Source: an uncultured Lachnospiraceae bacterium
GTDB lineage: Bacteria > Bacillota_A > Clostridia > Lachnospirales > Lachnospiraceae
DNA: 9,889 nt
Assembly: GCA_947177885.1 (NCBI GenBank)
Contig: CAMWWF010000086.1
Location: forward strand, 1 to 9,889
Direction of reading: 5' to 3'
Made by a program: the position numbers and the translations under genes. The notes below the pieces were generated by a model. It saw only the letters and a list, made by a program, of their open reading frames with translations, was not told where the DNA came from and searched no databases. Below are positions 1 to 6,452 of this stretch, piece after piece; the stretch's first letter is position 1; each line of letters begins with the position of its first letter.

Positions 1-632
1 GGATGGTACGAAGCGGAGGAGCTGACCTCGCTTGGTGCGTGTACGACGCCCAATATTTCGGAACAGCACAGCGGCGAAGGCGCGTGTTCCTTGTCACGGA
101 TTTTGGAGGCAGATGTGCCGGGGAAATACTTTTTGACCCCAAAAGTCTGCGCGGGTATTTTGAGGCGGGCGGCACTCCTTGGCAGGGCGTTTCCGCCTTT
201 GGCGGAGAAGACGCTGAAAAGGCAGGCGGAGGGCATGACGCAGATACCGGGGAGCTGACAGGCTGGGACATAGCGGAGGGGGACGTCTACTGTATCGCCG
301 GGAACACGATAGGGCGTAAACCGGAGAATGGCGGGCATGGCATATGCTGCCAGCAGGAATTGTCTTATACCCTTACGACAGTGGACCGCCATGTGGTGAT
401 CGCACCTGTGAGGGTGGAGGGGAGAGGACGGATATATGCAGCGCGCCGTCTGACACCGCTGGAATGTGAACGCCTGCAGGGATTCCCCGATGACTGGACC
501 AGGTACAGGCATGACGGGAGGCAGATTGGTGATACAAGGCGGTATGAGATGCTTGGCAACAGCATTGCGGTTCCCTGTGCGGCTTATATCGTGCAGGGAA
601 TGTGCCATGTACTTAAAAAGGATAAAGAATAA
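1..632 (+). CDS. DNA (cytosine-5-)-methyltransferase, C-terminal part (5' end outside window)
   Basis: Transfers a methyl group from S-adenosylmethionine to C5 of cytosine at a specific DNA site. About 209 residues are visible. They show the C-terminal conserved blocks of the Dcm family: the motif VIII-like QRRRRVF near residues 23-29, a variable target-recognition region around residues 45-145, the motif IX-like RRLTPLECERLQGFPDDW near 148-165, and the motif X-like MLGNSIAVP near 183-191. The catalytic PCQ loop, the SAM-binding FxGxG block and the ENV motif are absent. The reading frame is open to base 1, so these most likely lie upstream of the window. The ATG at 3 is probably an internal methionine rather than the start. 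Enzymes with this recognition region are common in Firmicute phages and ICEs, where they are thought to protect incoming DNA from host restriction. The family is certain; the recognised sequence cannot be read from the protein. Confidence 0.93.
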   Translation, partial: MVRSGGADLAWCVYDAQYFGTAQRRRRVFLVTDFGGRCAGEILFDPKSLRGYFEAGGTPWQGVSAFGGEDAEKAGGGHDADTGELTGWDIAEGDVYCIAGNTIGRKPENGGHGICCQQELSYTLTTVDRHVVIAPVRVEGRGRIYAARRLTPLECERLQGFPDDWTRYRHDGRQIGDTRRYEMLGNSIAVPCAAYIVQGMCHVLKKDKE

Positions 633-644
633 GACGGACTTAAG

Positions 645-806
645 ATGAGGGCAGTGCTGCGGGCAGGGAAGGAAGCGTATGCATGGAAAAGGAAGGAGAG
701 AGGACCGGATGATGGATCCCGGAAAATGACGGGATTTGCCCATCCCTTCCCGTGGCTTCTGCAGGAAATCAGGAAAATAGTGAAAACAGAAATTCCGGTT
801 CCGTAA
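645..806 (+). CDS. Possible small ORF (53 aa) upstream of the Maff2 gene
   Basis: An open frame of 53 codons fills most of the gap between the methyltransferase stop and the Maff2 start. Its product would be basic, starting MRAVLRAGKEAYAWKRK, with no recognisable domain or membrane segment. It lies in the same frame as the genes on both sides. Its TAA is followed by two codons and then the Maff2 ATG. Because the Maff2 start has no ribosome site of its own, termination-reinitiation from this ORF would explain how Maff2 is translated. Against it, the ATG at 645 also lacks a clear ribosome site, and the stretch is rich in inverted repeats that may be an untranslated RNA structure. This is a weak call. 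Confidence 0.3.
   Translation: MRAVLRAGKEAYAWKRKERGPDDGSRKMTGFAHPFPWLLQEIRKIVKTEIPVP
716..753 (+). promoter_or_regulatory. Cluster of mutually exclusive hairpins upstream of the T4SS genes
   Basis: Three short perfect inverted repeats compete for the same bases: ATCCCG (716-721) with CGGGAT (730-735), GGGAT (731-735) with ATCCC (742-746), and ACGGGA (729-734) with TCCCGT (748-753). Only one can form at a time. No T-run follows, so it is not a simple terminator. It could be an attenuator-like leader, an mRNA processing site, or chance in a G/C-rich spacer. Confidence 0.3.
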
Positions 807-812
807 ATCAAT

Positions 813-1028
813 ATGGCATTTTTCAGTTCAGCAATCTCAATCTTACAAACACTTGTGGTGGCGCTTGGCGCGGGCCTTGCGGTATGGGGTGTCATCAACC
901 TTCTGGAAGGGTATGGCAATGATAACCCAGGTGCAAAATCACAAGGGATCAAGCAGCTTATGGCAGGCGGAGGAGTGGCGCTCATCGGCACCCAGCTTGT
1001 GCCTCTGCTGGCAAACTTATTCGGATAA
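813..1028 (+). CDS. Maff2 family small membrane protein (VirB2-position T4SS component)
   Basis: A 71-residue, very hydrophobic protein matching the Maff2 family found in Tn1549-like ICEs. It has two likely membrane helices at about residues 8-30 (LQTLVVALGAGLAVWGVINL) and 48-68. They are separated by a polar stretch with the family-typical YGNDNPGAKSQGIKQLM. Its size, its two helices and its place directly before the VirB6 gene match VirB2/TrbC pilin-like subunits, so it may form part of the conjugation channel or surface structure; that role is inferred. No Shine-Dalgarno precedes the ATG at 813 and no other usual start is in frame after the TAA at 804, so translation may be coupled to upstream sequence. 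The VirB6 gene begins 21 bases after its stop. Confidence 0.85.
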   Translation: MAFFSSAISILQTLVVALGAGLAVWGVINLLEGYGNDNPGAKSQGIKQLMAGGGVALIGTQLVPLLANLFG

Positions 1029-1030
1029 AA

Positions 1031-1051
1031 TGGGAAAGGAGTTTTGCCCAT
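1031..1051 (+). promoter_or_regulatory. Ribosome site of the VirB6 gene within a small hairpin
   Basis: AAAGGAG at 1035-1041 lies eight bases before the ATG at 1050 and selects that start over the TTG at 1044, which is only two bases away. The site sits in the loop of a possible hairpin between TGGGAAA (1031-1037) and TTTGCCCA (1043-1050), with one bulged C. Its bases overlap the ribosome site, so folding could modulate initiation. Confidence 0.5.
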
Positions 1052-1922
1052 GTTTGACAACATATTTGAGGCAATCGAGGAGTGGATGCGGGAGCTTCTG
1101 TCCGGCATGATCCGCTCCAACCTGTCCACTATGTTCACGGGCGTGAACCAGAAGACCGGGGAGATTGCCGCGCAGGTGGGACAGACGCCGCAGGGCTGGA
1201 ATGGCAACATTTTCAGCCTGATCCGGAACCTGTCTGATTCGGTCATCATGCCCATAGCAGGCATGATCATCACATTTGTGCTGTGTTATGAGCTGATCAC
1301 CATGCTGACGGAGAAAAACAACATGCATGAGACAGATACATGGATGTTCTTTAAATATTTCTTCAAGATGTGGGTGGCGGTCTACCTTGTGAGCAACACC
1401 TTCAACATTACCATGGCGGTATTTGATGTAGGGCAGCATGTGGTAAACGCGGCAGGTGCATCCATAAACGGGCAGACTGCCGTCAACGTGGATTCCATGA
1501 TAGCCCAGATGGACGCTGCCATGGTGTCCATGGAGGTTGGTGAGCTGGCAGTGCTAGCCCTGGAGACTATGCTGGTGAGCCTTGGCATGAAGATTATGTC
1601 GGTGATCATCACCGTTATCCTGTTTGTCAGGATGATCGAGATCTACCTTTATACATCAGTCGCGCCGATCCCCTTTGCCACCCTGTCAAACAGGGAATGG
1701 GGACAGGTGGGGAACAACTATTTCCGGGGGCTTTTCGCCCTCGGCTTCCAGGGATTTTTTATGATGATATGTGTGGGCATCTATGCCGTATTAGTGTCAT
1801 CGATACAGATTTCATCGGATATGCACTCCGCACTGTTTGAAGCGGCTGCATATACGGTGGTGCTGTGCTTCGGGCTGACAAAGACGGGGAACCTGTCAAA
1901 AGCCGTTTTCGGGGCGCATTAA
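1050..1922 (+). CDS. VirB6/TrbL-like conjugal transfer membrane protein (CD1112 family)
   Basis: Polytopic inner-membrane component of the type IV secretion channel, which in VirB6/TrbL systems lines the path of the DNA-relaxase complex through the membrane. The 290-residue product has an amphipathic N-terminus (FDNIFEAIEEWMRELL) and hydrophobic segments at about residues 64-86, 104-126, 165-204, 228-252 and 263-278. The IEIYLYTSVAPIPFATLSN stretch near 197-214 is typical of this family in Clostridia ICEs. There are no catalytic motifs. The start is ATG 1050, preceded by AAAGGAG at good spacing; a TTG six bases earlier would add only two residues. It lies between Maff2 and PrgI, the usual order. 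Function is inferred from family and position. Confidence 0.9.
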   Translation: MFDNIFEAIEEWMRELLSGMIRSNLSTMFTGVNQKTGEIAAQVGQTPQGWNGNIFSLIRNLSDSVIMPIAGMIITFVLCYELITMLTEKNNMHETDTWMFFKYFFKMWVAVYLVSNTFNITMAVFDVGQHVVNAAGASINGQTAVNVDSMIAQMDAAMVSMEVGELAVLALETMLVSLGMKIMSVIITVILFVRMIEIYLYTSVAPIPFATLSNREWGQVGNNYFRGLFALGFQGFFMMICVGIYAVLVSSIQISSDMHSALFEAAAYTVVLCFGLTKTGNLSKAVFGAH

Positions 1923-1946
1923 GGGGAAATAAAAAAGAAAGGGTAA

Positions 1947-1988
1947 GCGGCAGGAAAGGCCATCCCCTGCCTGATAAATTTCTGCCGC
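1947..1988 (+). promoter_or_regulatory. Alternative hairpins in the virB6-prgI gap
   Basis: GCGGCAG (1947-1953) pairs perfectly with CTGCCGC (1982-1988), extended by AAA/TTT across one bulge. Within it GGCAGG (1949-1954) can instead pair with CCTGCC (1966-1971). The structure ends ten bases before the PrgI ATG, which has no clear ribosome site. It could control PrgI translation or stabilise a processed mRNA end. No U-run follows, so it is not a typical terminator. Confidence 0.4.
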
Positions 1989-1998
1989 AGTGACAGAA

Positions 1999-2388
1999 AT
2001 GGCATATGTGAGCGTGCCGAAAGACCTTACAAAAGTAAAGAGCAAGGTAATGTTCAACCTGACAAAGAGACAGGTTATCTGCCTTGTGAGTGCGGCGGCT
2101 CTTGGGCTGCCTTTTTATTTTCTCACAAAAGGGCATATCGGGACCAGCAATGCGGCGGCAGGCATGGTCCTTATCATGCTCCCGGCGTTTTTCTTTGCCA
2201 TGTATGAGAAGGACGGGCTTCCTTTTGAGAAGCTTTTGCTGAACATGATAAGCGTGAAGATACTGCGCCCGGCCATACGCAGGTATGAGGTGGAAAATTT
2301 GTATGAGGATTCCTGTGGAGAAAAGCGGGCGGTATCCGCAGGACCGAAGAAGGGAGGAAAGAAGAGTGGGAAGAAAAGGAAGCGGTAA
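1999..2388 (+). CDS. PrgI family conjugal transfer protein (VirB3-like)
   Basis: Small inner-membrane protein of Gram-positive type IV secretion systems, placed immediately before the VirB4 ATPase, as VirB3 is in Proteobacteria. It probably anchors or partners VirB4 at the membrane. The 129-residue product begins MAYVSVPKDLTKVKSKVMFNL, the family's characteristic start. It then has two hydrophobic helices at about residues 26-43 and 52-69, and a cytoplasmic tail ending in a strongly basic run (KKGGKKSGKKRKR). I chose ATG 1999 over the GTG at 1990 because homologues begin with MAYV; neither has a good ribosome site. The last 23 bases overlap the start of the VirB4 gene, so the two are probably translationally coupled. 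The basic tail overlaps the equally basic VirB4 N-terminus in another frame. Confidence 0.88.
   Translation: MAYVSVPKDLTKVKSKVMFNLTKRQVICLVSAAALGLPFYFLTKGHIGTSNAAAGMVLIMLPAFFFAMYEKDGLPFEKLLLNMISVKILRPAIRRYEVENLYEDSCGEKRAVSAGPKKGGKKSGKKRKR
2352..2357 (+). promoter_or_regulatory. Ribosome-binding site fixing the VirB4 GTG start
   Basis: GGGAGG lies inside the end of the PrgI gene, eight bases before a GTG at 2366. The more upstream in-frame ATG at 2285 has no such site and would add 27 residues that overlap PrgI and do not look like the family. Confidence 0.75.
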
Positions 2389-4825
2389 CAGGAAAGACAG
2401 AGGTAAAAATCCTGCCGGTGACAATGCCGGTGCCATCGTAAATTCCAGTGCAGGCAGAAAGGGCGGCAGGCGCGGCCAGGGAGCAGAAAAGGGAGCGAAG
2501 GATAAGAAAAAAGAGAAGCGGATCTCCGCCCAGCAGTCAATCCCGTATCGGGAGATGGCAAAGGACGGGATATGCCGGGTGCTGGATAAATACTATTCCA
2601 AAACGATCCGGTTCTATGACATCAACTACCAGCTGGCACAGAATGAGGACAAGAACGCCATATTCGAGAACTGGTGCGATTTCCTCAATTACTTTGACAG
2701 CACCATCCATTTCCAGATGTCCTTCGTAAACCGCAGGAGCAGCATGGAGGAATATGAGTCGGTGATAAAGATCATGCCCCAGAACGATGCCTTTGACGAT
2801 GTGCGTATGGAGTATGCGCAGATGTTGAAGAACCAGCTTGCCAAAGGGAACAACGGGCTGGTGCGGACAAAGTATATTACTTTCGGGATCGAGGCGGAGA
2901 ATATCCGGGAGGCAAAGCCGCGCTTAGAGCGGATCGAGGCGGATATCCTGAACAATTTCAAGGTGCTTGGCGTGCCTGCCTATCCCCTTGGCGGGGAGGA
3001 GCGGCTGCAGATTTTATACGAGACGTTCAACCAGGATGAGAGGGAACCTTTCCGGTTTTCCTATGGCCAGGTGCTGCGCTCCGGCATGGGGACAAAGGAT
3101 TTTGTGGCGCCTTCCAGTTTTGTCTTTAAGAACGGGAAAGATTTCCAGATGGGGAACACCCTTGGGGCGGTTTCCTATTTACAGATACTTGCCCCGGAGC
3201 TGACGGACCGTATGCTGGCGGAATTTCTGGATATGGACCGCAACCTTGTGGTAAATATGCATATCCAGTCCATAGACCAGCTTAAAGCCATCAAGACGGT
3301 GAAGAGCAAGGTGACGGACATTGACCGGATGAAGCTGGAAGAACAGAAGAAAGCTGTGCGAAGCGGTTACGATATGGACATCATCCCGTCGGATTTAACT
3401 ACCTACGGCGGGGAGGCGAAGCGGCTCCTTGAGGACCTGCAGACGAGGAATGAGCGTATGTTCCTTGTGACCGTGCTTTTCTTAAACACTGCAAAGACAA
3501 AGCAGGAGTTAGATAACGGGATTTTCCAGACTTCCGGTATCGCGCAGAAATACAACTGTTCCCTGCGGCGGCTCGACTATATGCAGGAGCAGGGGCTGAT
3601 GAGCAGTATCCCGCTGGGGCTTAACCTGATCCCCATTAAACGGGCGCTTACCACCACTTCAACGGCGATTTTTGTGCCGTTCACCACGCAGGAACTTTTC
3701 ATGCCGGGAGAATCGCTGTATTACGGCCTGAATGCCCTAAGTAACAACATGATCATGGTGGACCGGAAGAAGCTGAAGAACCCTAACGGGCTGATCCTTG
3801 GCACACCGGGTTCTGGAAAATCATTCTCTGCAAAGAGGGAGATCACGAATGCTTTCTTTGCAACGCAGGACGACATCATCATCGGGGACCCGGAAGGGGA
3901 GTATTACCCTCTGGTCAATGCCCTTGGCGGCCAGGTCATCCATATCTCTGCCACCAGCCATGATTATATCAACCCCATGGACATCAACATGGACTATTCG
4001 GAAGATGATAACCCGCTGGGGGTAAAGAGCGACTTTATTTTATCCTTGTGCGAACTGATCATGGGGAGCAGGAATGGGATCGAGGCGGAGGAGAAATCCG
4101 TGATAGACAGATGTTTACCGATTGTCTACCGGAAATATTTTGAAAATCCTGTGCCGGAAAACATGCCGGTGCTGGGGGATTTATATGAATGCCTGCGGGA
4201 ACAGAAGGAAGTACAGGCACAGCGGATCGCGACTGCGCTGGAAATCTATGTAAACGGTTCGCTTAAAGTATTCAATCACCAGACAAATGTACAACTGGAT
4301 AACCGGATTGTCTGTTTCGATATCAAGGACTTAGGGAAGCAGCTTAAAAAGCTGGGTATGCTCATCGTGCAGGACCAAGTGTGGAACCGGGTGACAGTCA
4401 ATAGAATGTCACATAAATCTACACGGTATTACATAGACGAATTCCACCTTCTTTTGAAGGAGGAACAGACCGCAGCGTATTCCGTGGAGATTTGGAAGCG
4501 TTTCAGGAAATGGGGCGGTATCCCGACAGGAATCACCCAGAATATCAAAGATTTACTTGCGAGCAGGGAGATCGAGAATATCTTTGAAAATTCAGACTTT
4601 ATTTACATGCTGAACCAGGCGGCGGGGGACCGGCAGATACTGGCGAAGCAGCTTAATATTTCACCGCACCAGCTTTCTTATGTGACCAACAGCGGGGAAG
4701 GGGAAGGGCTTATTTTTTATGGCAGCACGATCATTCCTTTTAAGGACAAATTTGATAAGTCATTGCGCCTGTATACTCTGATGACGACTAAGCCCTCGGA
4801 AATGGGAGATAAGAAGAAAACATGA
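2366..4825 (+). CDS. VirB4-like conjugal transfer ATPase (CD1110 family)
   Basis: Hexameric-type motor ATPase of the conjugation channel; hydrolyses ATP to power channel assembly and substrate transfer at the inner membrane. From GTG 2366 the product is 819 residues, normal for the family. It begins with a basic, low-complexity 50-residue leader (MGRKGSGNRKDRGK). The VirB4 N-terminal domain follows (IPYREMAKDGICRVLDKYYS, YDINYQLAQNEDK), then the RecA-like domain. Walker A is GTPGSGKS at residues 479-486 and Walker B is YYIDEFH with Asp691-Glu692. Further family stretches are GDPEGEY, ITQNIKDLL and ENSDFIYMLNQAAGDRQIL. All motifs are intact, so the protein should be active. It overlaps prgI by 23 bases, and its TGA overlaps the next gene's ATG. 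The identification is very secure. Confidence 0.97.
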   Translation: MGRKGSGNRKDRGKNPAGDNAGAIVNSSAGRKGGRRGQGAEKGAKDKKKEKRISAQQSIPYREMAKDGICRVLDKYYSKTIRFYDINYQLAQNEDKNAIFENWCDFLNYFDSTIHFQMSFVNRRSSMEEYESVIKIMPQNDAFDDVRMEYAQMLKNQLAKGNNGLVRTKYITFGIEAENIREAKPRLERIEADILNNFKVLGVPAYPLGGEERLQILYETFNQDEREPFRFSYGQVLRSGMGTKDFVAPSSFVFKNGKDFQMGNTLGAVSYLQILAPELTDRMLAEFLDMDRNLVVNMHIQSIDQLKAIKTVKSKVTDIDRMKLEEQKKAVRSGYDMDIIPSDLTTYGGEAKRLLEDLQTRNERMFLVTVLFLNTAKTKQELDNGIFQTSGIAQKYNCSLRRLDYMQEQGLMSSIPLGLNLIPIKRALTTTSTAIFVPFTTQELFMPGESLYYGLNALSNNMIMVDRKKLKNPNGLILGTPGSGKSFSAKREITNAFFATQDDIIIGDPEGEYYPLVNALGGQVIHISATSHDYINPMDINMDYSEDDNPLGVKSDFILSLCELIMGSRNGIEAEEKSVIDRCLPIVYRKYFENPVPENMPVLGDLYECLREQKEVQAQRIATALEIYVNGSLKVFNHQTNVQLDNRIVCFDIKDLGKQLKKLGMLIVQDQVWNRVTVNRMSHKSTRYYIDEFHLLLKEEQTAAYSVEIWKRFRKWGGIPTGITQNIKDLLASREIENIFENSDFIYMLNQAAGDRQILAKQLNISPHQLSYVTNSGEGEGLIFYGSTIIPFKDKFDKSLRLYTLMTTKPSEMGDKKKT

Positions 4826-5730
4826 GAGCAAGGATAGGGCTGATCGATGTGGACGGGCACAACTTTCCAAACCTCTGCCTGATGAAGCTGTCCGCTTATC
4901 ATAAGGCAAGGGGAGATATTGTGGAGTGGCACGCTGAGGGGAAGCAGTATGAGCTTGTTTATATGAGCAGGGTATTCACGGATACCTATTCAAAAGATTA
5001 TGAGGGGAGCATAAAGTCGGACTGCGTTATAAAAGGCGGCACAGGGTACGGTCTTGACAATAAGCTGCCGGATGCCGTGGAACATGCACACCCGGATTAT
5101 GGGCTGTACCCGCAGTTTGCCGGTACAGCCTACGGTTTTCTTTCAAGGGGATGCCCGCGCGGGTGCGGATTCTGCATTGTTGCCGAAAAGGAAGGGAAAA
5201 GGACGCAGGCTGTGACTGACCTGTCCGAATTCTGGGGCGGCGAAAAAGAGATCAGGCTCTTAGACGCAAACATCTTAGCCTGCCCGGATTGGGAGCGGCT
5301 CCTTTTGCAGCTTGCAGACAGTAGGGCGACAGTGGATTTCACGCAGGGGCTTGACGTGCGGCTTGCCACGCCGGAAAAGGTGGCGGCCTTAAATAAAGTC
5401 AGGACAAAAATGCTCCATTTTGCATGGGATAACCCGGAGGATGACCTGCGGCCGTATTTTAAAAGATTTGCAGAACTTACCAAAGTAAAGGACAAGCGAA
5501 AAAGGCAGGTCTATGTCCTTACCAACTATGGCAGCACCCATGAGCAGGATTTATACCGAATCTATACATTGCGTGACATGGGGTACAGCCCTTATGTGAT
5601 GGTGTACGAAAAACCCACCGCACCGGAAGAAACCCGGCGGCTGCAGAGGTGGGTGAACAATAGAAGGCTGTTTTATTCCGTGAAGGATTTTAAGGATTAT
5701 GATCCGGGCAGCTACAGGAAGGGCAGATAA
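4822..5730 (+). CDS. Radical SAM protein of unknown substrate, within the conjugation operon
   Basis: A 302-residue protein with the radical SAM signature CPRGCGFC: Cys111, Cys115 and Cys118 in CX3CX2C spacing. These bind the [4Fe-4S] cluster that cleaves S-adenosylmethionine to a 5'-deoxyadenosyl radical. The first ~100 residues (GLIDVDGHNFPNLCLMKLSAYHKARGD and GYGLDNKLPDAVEHAHPDYGLYP) resemble a shortened B12-binding-type N-terminal domain as found on some radical SAM enzymes, but no cobalamin-binding DxHxxG motif is seen. The barrel continues with LDANILACPDW, DFTQGLDVRLATPEKV and YVLTNYGS. There is no SPASM-like Cys-rich C-terminus and no membrane segment. It starts at ATG 4822 inside the virB4 stop (ATGA), so translation is coupled. 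The substrate is unknown; nucleic acid or peptide modification are both possible. The fold assignment is confident, the role is not. Confidence 0.85.
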   Translation: MRARIGLIDVDGHNFPNLCLMKLSAYHKARGDIVEWHAEGKQYELVYMSRVFTDTYSKDYEGSIKSDCVIKGGTGYGLDNKLPDAVEHAHPDYGLYPQFAGTAYGFLSRGCPRGCGFCIVAEKEGKRTQAVTDLSEFWGGEKEIRLLDANILACPDWERLLLQLADSRATVDFTQGLDVRLATPEKVAALNKVRTKMLHFAWDNPEDDLRPYFKRFAELTKVKDKRKRQVYVLTNYGSTHEQDLYRIYTLRDMGYSPYVMVYEKPTAPEETRRLQRWVNNRRLFYSVKDFKDYDPGSYRKGR

Positions 5731-5783
5731 TGGGAGACGGTTTATCGGATGGAAAGCAGAATCTAAGAGCCGGGAAGGGGTGA
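5730..5783 (+). other. 17-codon mini-ORF linking the radical SAM gene and the next gene
   Basis: ATG 5730 overlaps the TAA of the radical SAM gene (TAATG) and has an AGGAAGG eight bases upstream. The frame runs 17 codons (MGDGLSDGKQNLRAGKG) and its TGA lies inside the strong ribosome-site-like AAGGGGTGA at 5775-5783. It may serve only to carry ribosomes across the gap. No function is recognisable. Confidence 0.3.
5775..5783 (+). promoter_or_regulatory. Strong ribosome-site-like sequence before a possible ATT start
   Basis: AAGGGGTGA closely matches the anti-Shine-Dalgarno complement (AAGGAGGTGA). No ATG, GTG or TTG opens the following gene's frame at a suitable distance. The in-frame codon at good spacing is ATT at 5790. 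The first ATG at 5820 has its own weaker, closer site, AAGGA at 5811-5815. Confidence 0.4.
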
Positions 5784-5819
5784 AAGGTTATTGAAAGGAA
5801 ATACATAGATAAGGAAGAA

Positions 5820-6410
5820 ATGCCCATAGAGGAAGCGCTTATGGAATTTGCCGGGATCGATATTCCCAAAGAGGAGATAGAGAAGGGAGTCCCGTTTGTT
5901 TCTTTTGTGGTGAAGGAGGGAGAGGATGCTGTATTTATGGAGCCTCTCTCACTTTCTATGGCAGACGGCACTTTAAAAGGCAGGACGGAGGCAGGGAGCG
6001 AAGTTTTGTACCGTGTGGATTATCTGCGGGGCGGTTCGGAAAAATTTGCAGCAGGGATTCTTATGGTCGGGGAAAGACCAGAGAAGTTTCTTGAACTGTT
6101 GGAACACAATATCAGTTCCGGCAATGGAAAGGCAGACGCAGTGGGGCTTTACGGCTATCTGGAAGTCCACCTTACGCTATGCGCTCTGGAGAGGCTTGCA
6201 CTTTGCGAGATTTCCCATATGGAAAAGGAAGAGGCAGGAAGCCCGGATTACAGGGAAGCGGACACTGCTTATTATAAGGAAGTCCTTTCTTATGTGGAAG
6301 CCGGGCGCAGATGCTTAAACAGCAGTATTTCAGGATTTTCCCTGCCACCGTTTCCGCAGCGCAGTGTATTTATGGCGGAGTGGTATTGGAGCCGTAAAGG
6401 GAAACGGTAA
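5820..6410 (+). CDS. Hypothetical acidic cytosolic protein (196 aa), not recognised
   Basis: I do not recognise this protein. It is soluble, acidic in its first half, and has no signal peptide, membrane helix or metal-binding cysteine pattern. It starts MPIEEALMEFAGIDIPKEEI; the middle has strand-like segments (VPFVSFVVKEGEDAVFMEPL, EVLYRVDYLRGG) and the second half is helical. The GC-rich, non-random codon use and its place between operon genes support a real gene. ATG 5820 has the close ribosome site AAGGA. The frame is open back to 5784, and an ATT at 5790 preceded by AAGGGGTGA would add ten residues (IERKYIDKEE), so the true start may be earlier. The next gene begins 42 bases downstream. 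It may be an ICE accessory protein that partners the radical SAM enzyme, but this rests on adjacency alone. Confidence 0.75.
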   Translation: MPIEEALMEFAGIDIPKEEIEKGVPFVSFVVKEGEDAVFMEPLSLSMADGTLKGRTEAGSEVLYRVDYLRGGSEKFAAGILMVGERPEKFLELLEHNISSGNGKADAVGLYGYLEVHLTLCALERLALCEISHMEKEEAGSPDYREADTAYYKEVLSYVEAGRRCLNSSISGFSLPPFPQRSVFMAEWYWSRKGKR

Positions 6411-6439
6411 GGAAAATGTGCGGGATTGTATGGAATGGG

Positions 6440-6445
6440 AAGGAG
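6440..6445 (+). promoter_or_regulatory. Ribosome-binding site fixing the NlpC/P60 gene start
   Basis: AAGGAG at 6440-6445 is seven bases before ATG 6453. In-frame ATGs at 6426 and 6435 lie upstream of or overlap this site and have no site of their own. The protein from 6453 (MRGQRYRARDKTVRKMGRDG) also looks like the start of the family. Confidence 0.75.
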
Positions 6446-6452
6446 TAAAAAT

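Noticed and set aside
584..1273. Long minus-strand open frame (229 codons) across the Maff2 and VirB6 region.
   Set aside because: It lies opposite well-identified genes, crosses their boundaries, and has no ribosome site or family resemblance; it reflects the codon bias of the + strand genes.
1759..2436. Minus-strand open frame of 225 codons over the VirB6-PrgI junction.
   Set aside because: It overlaps three well-supported + strand genes and has no start context.
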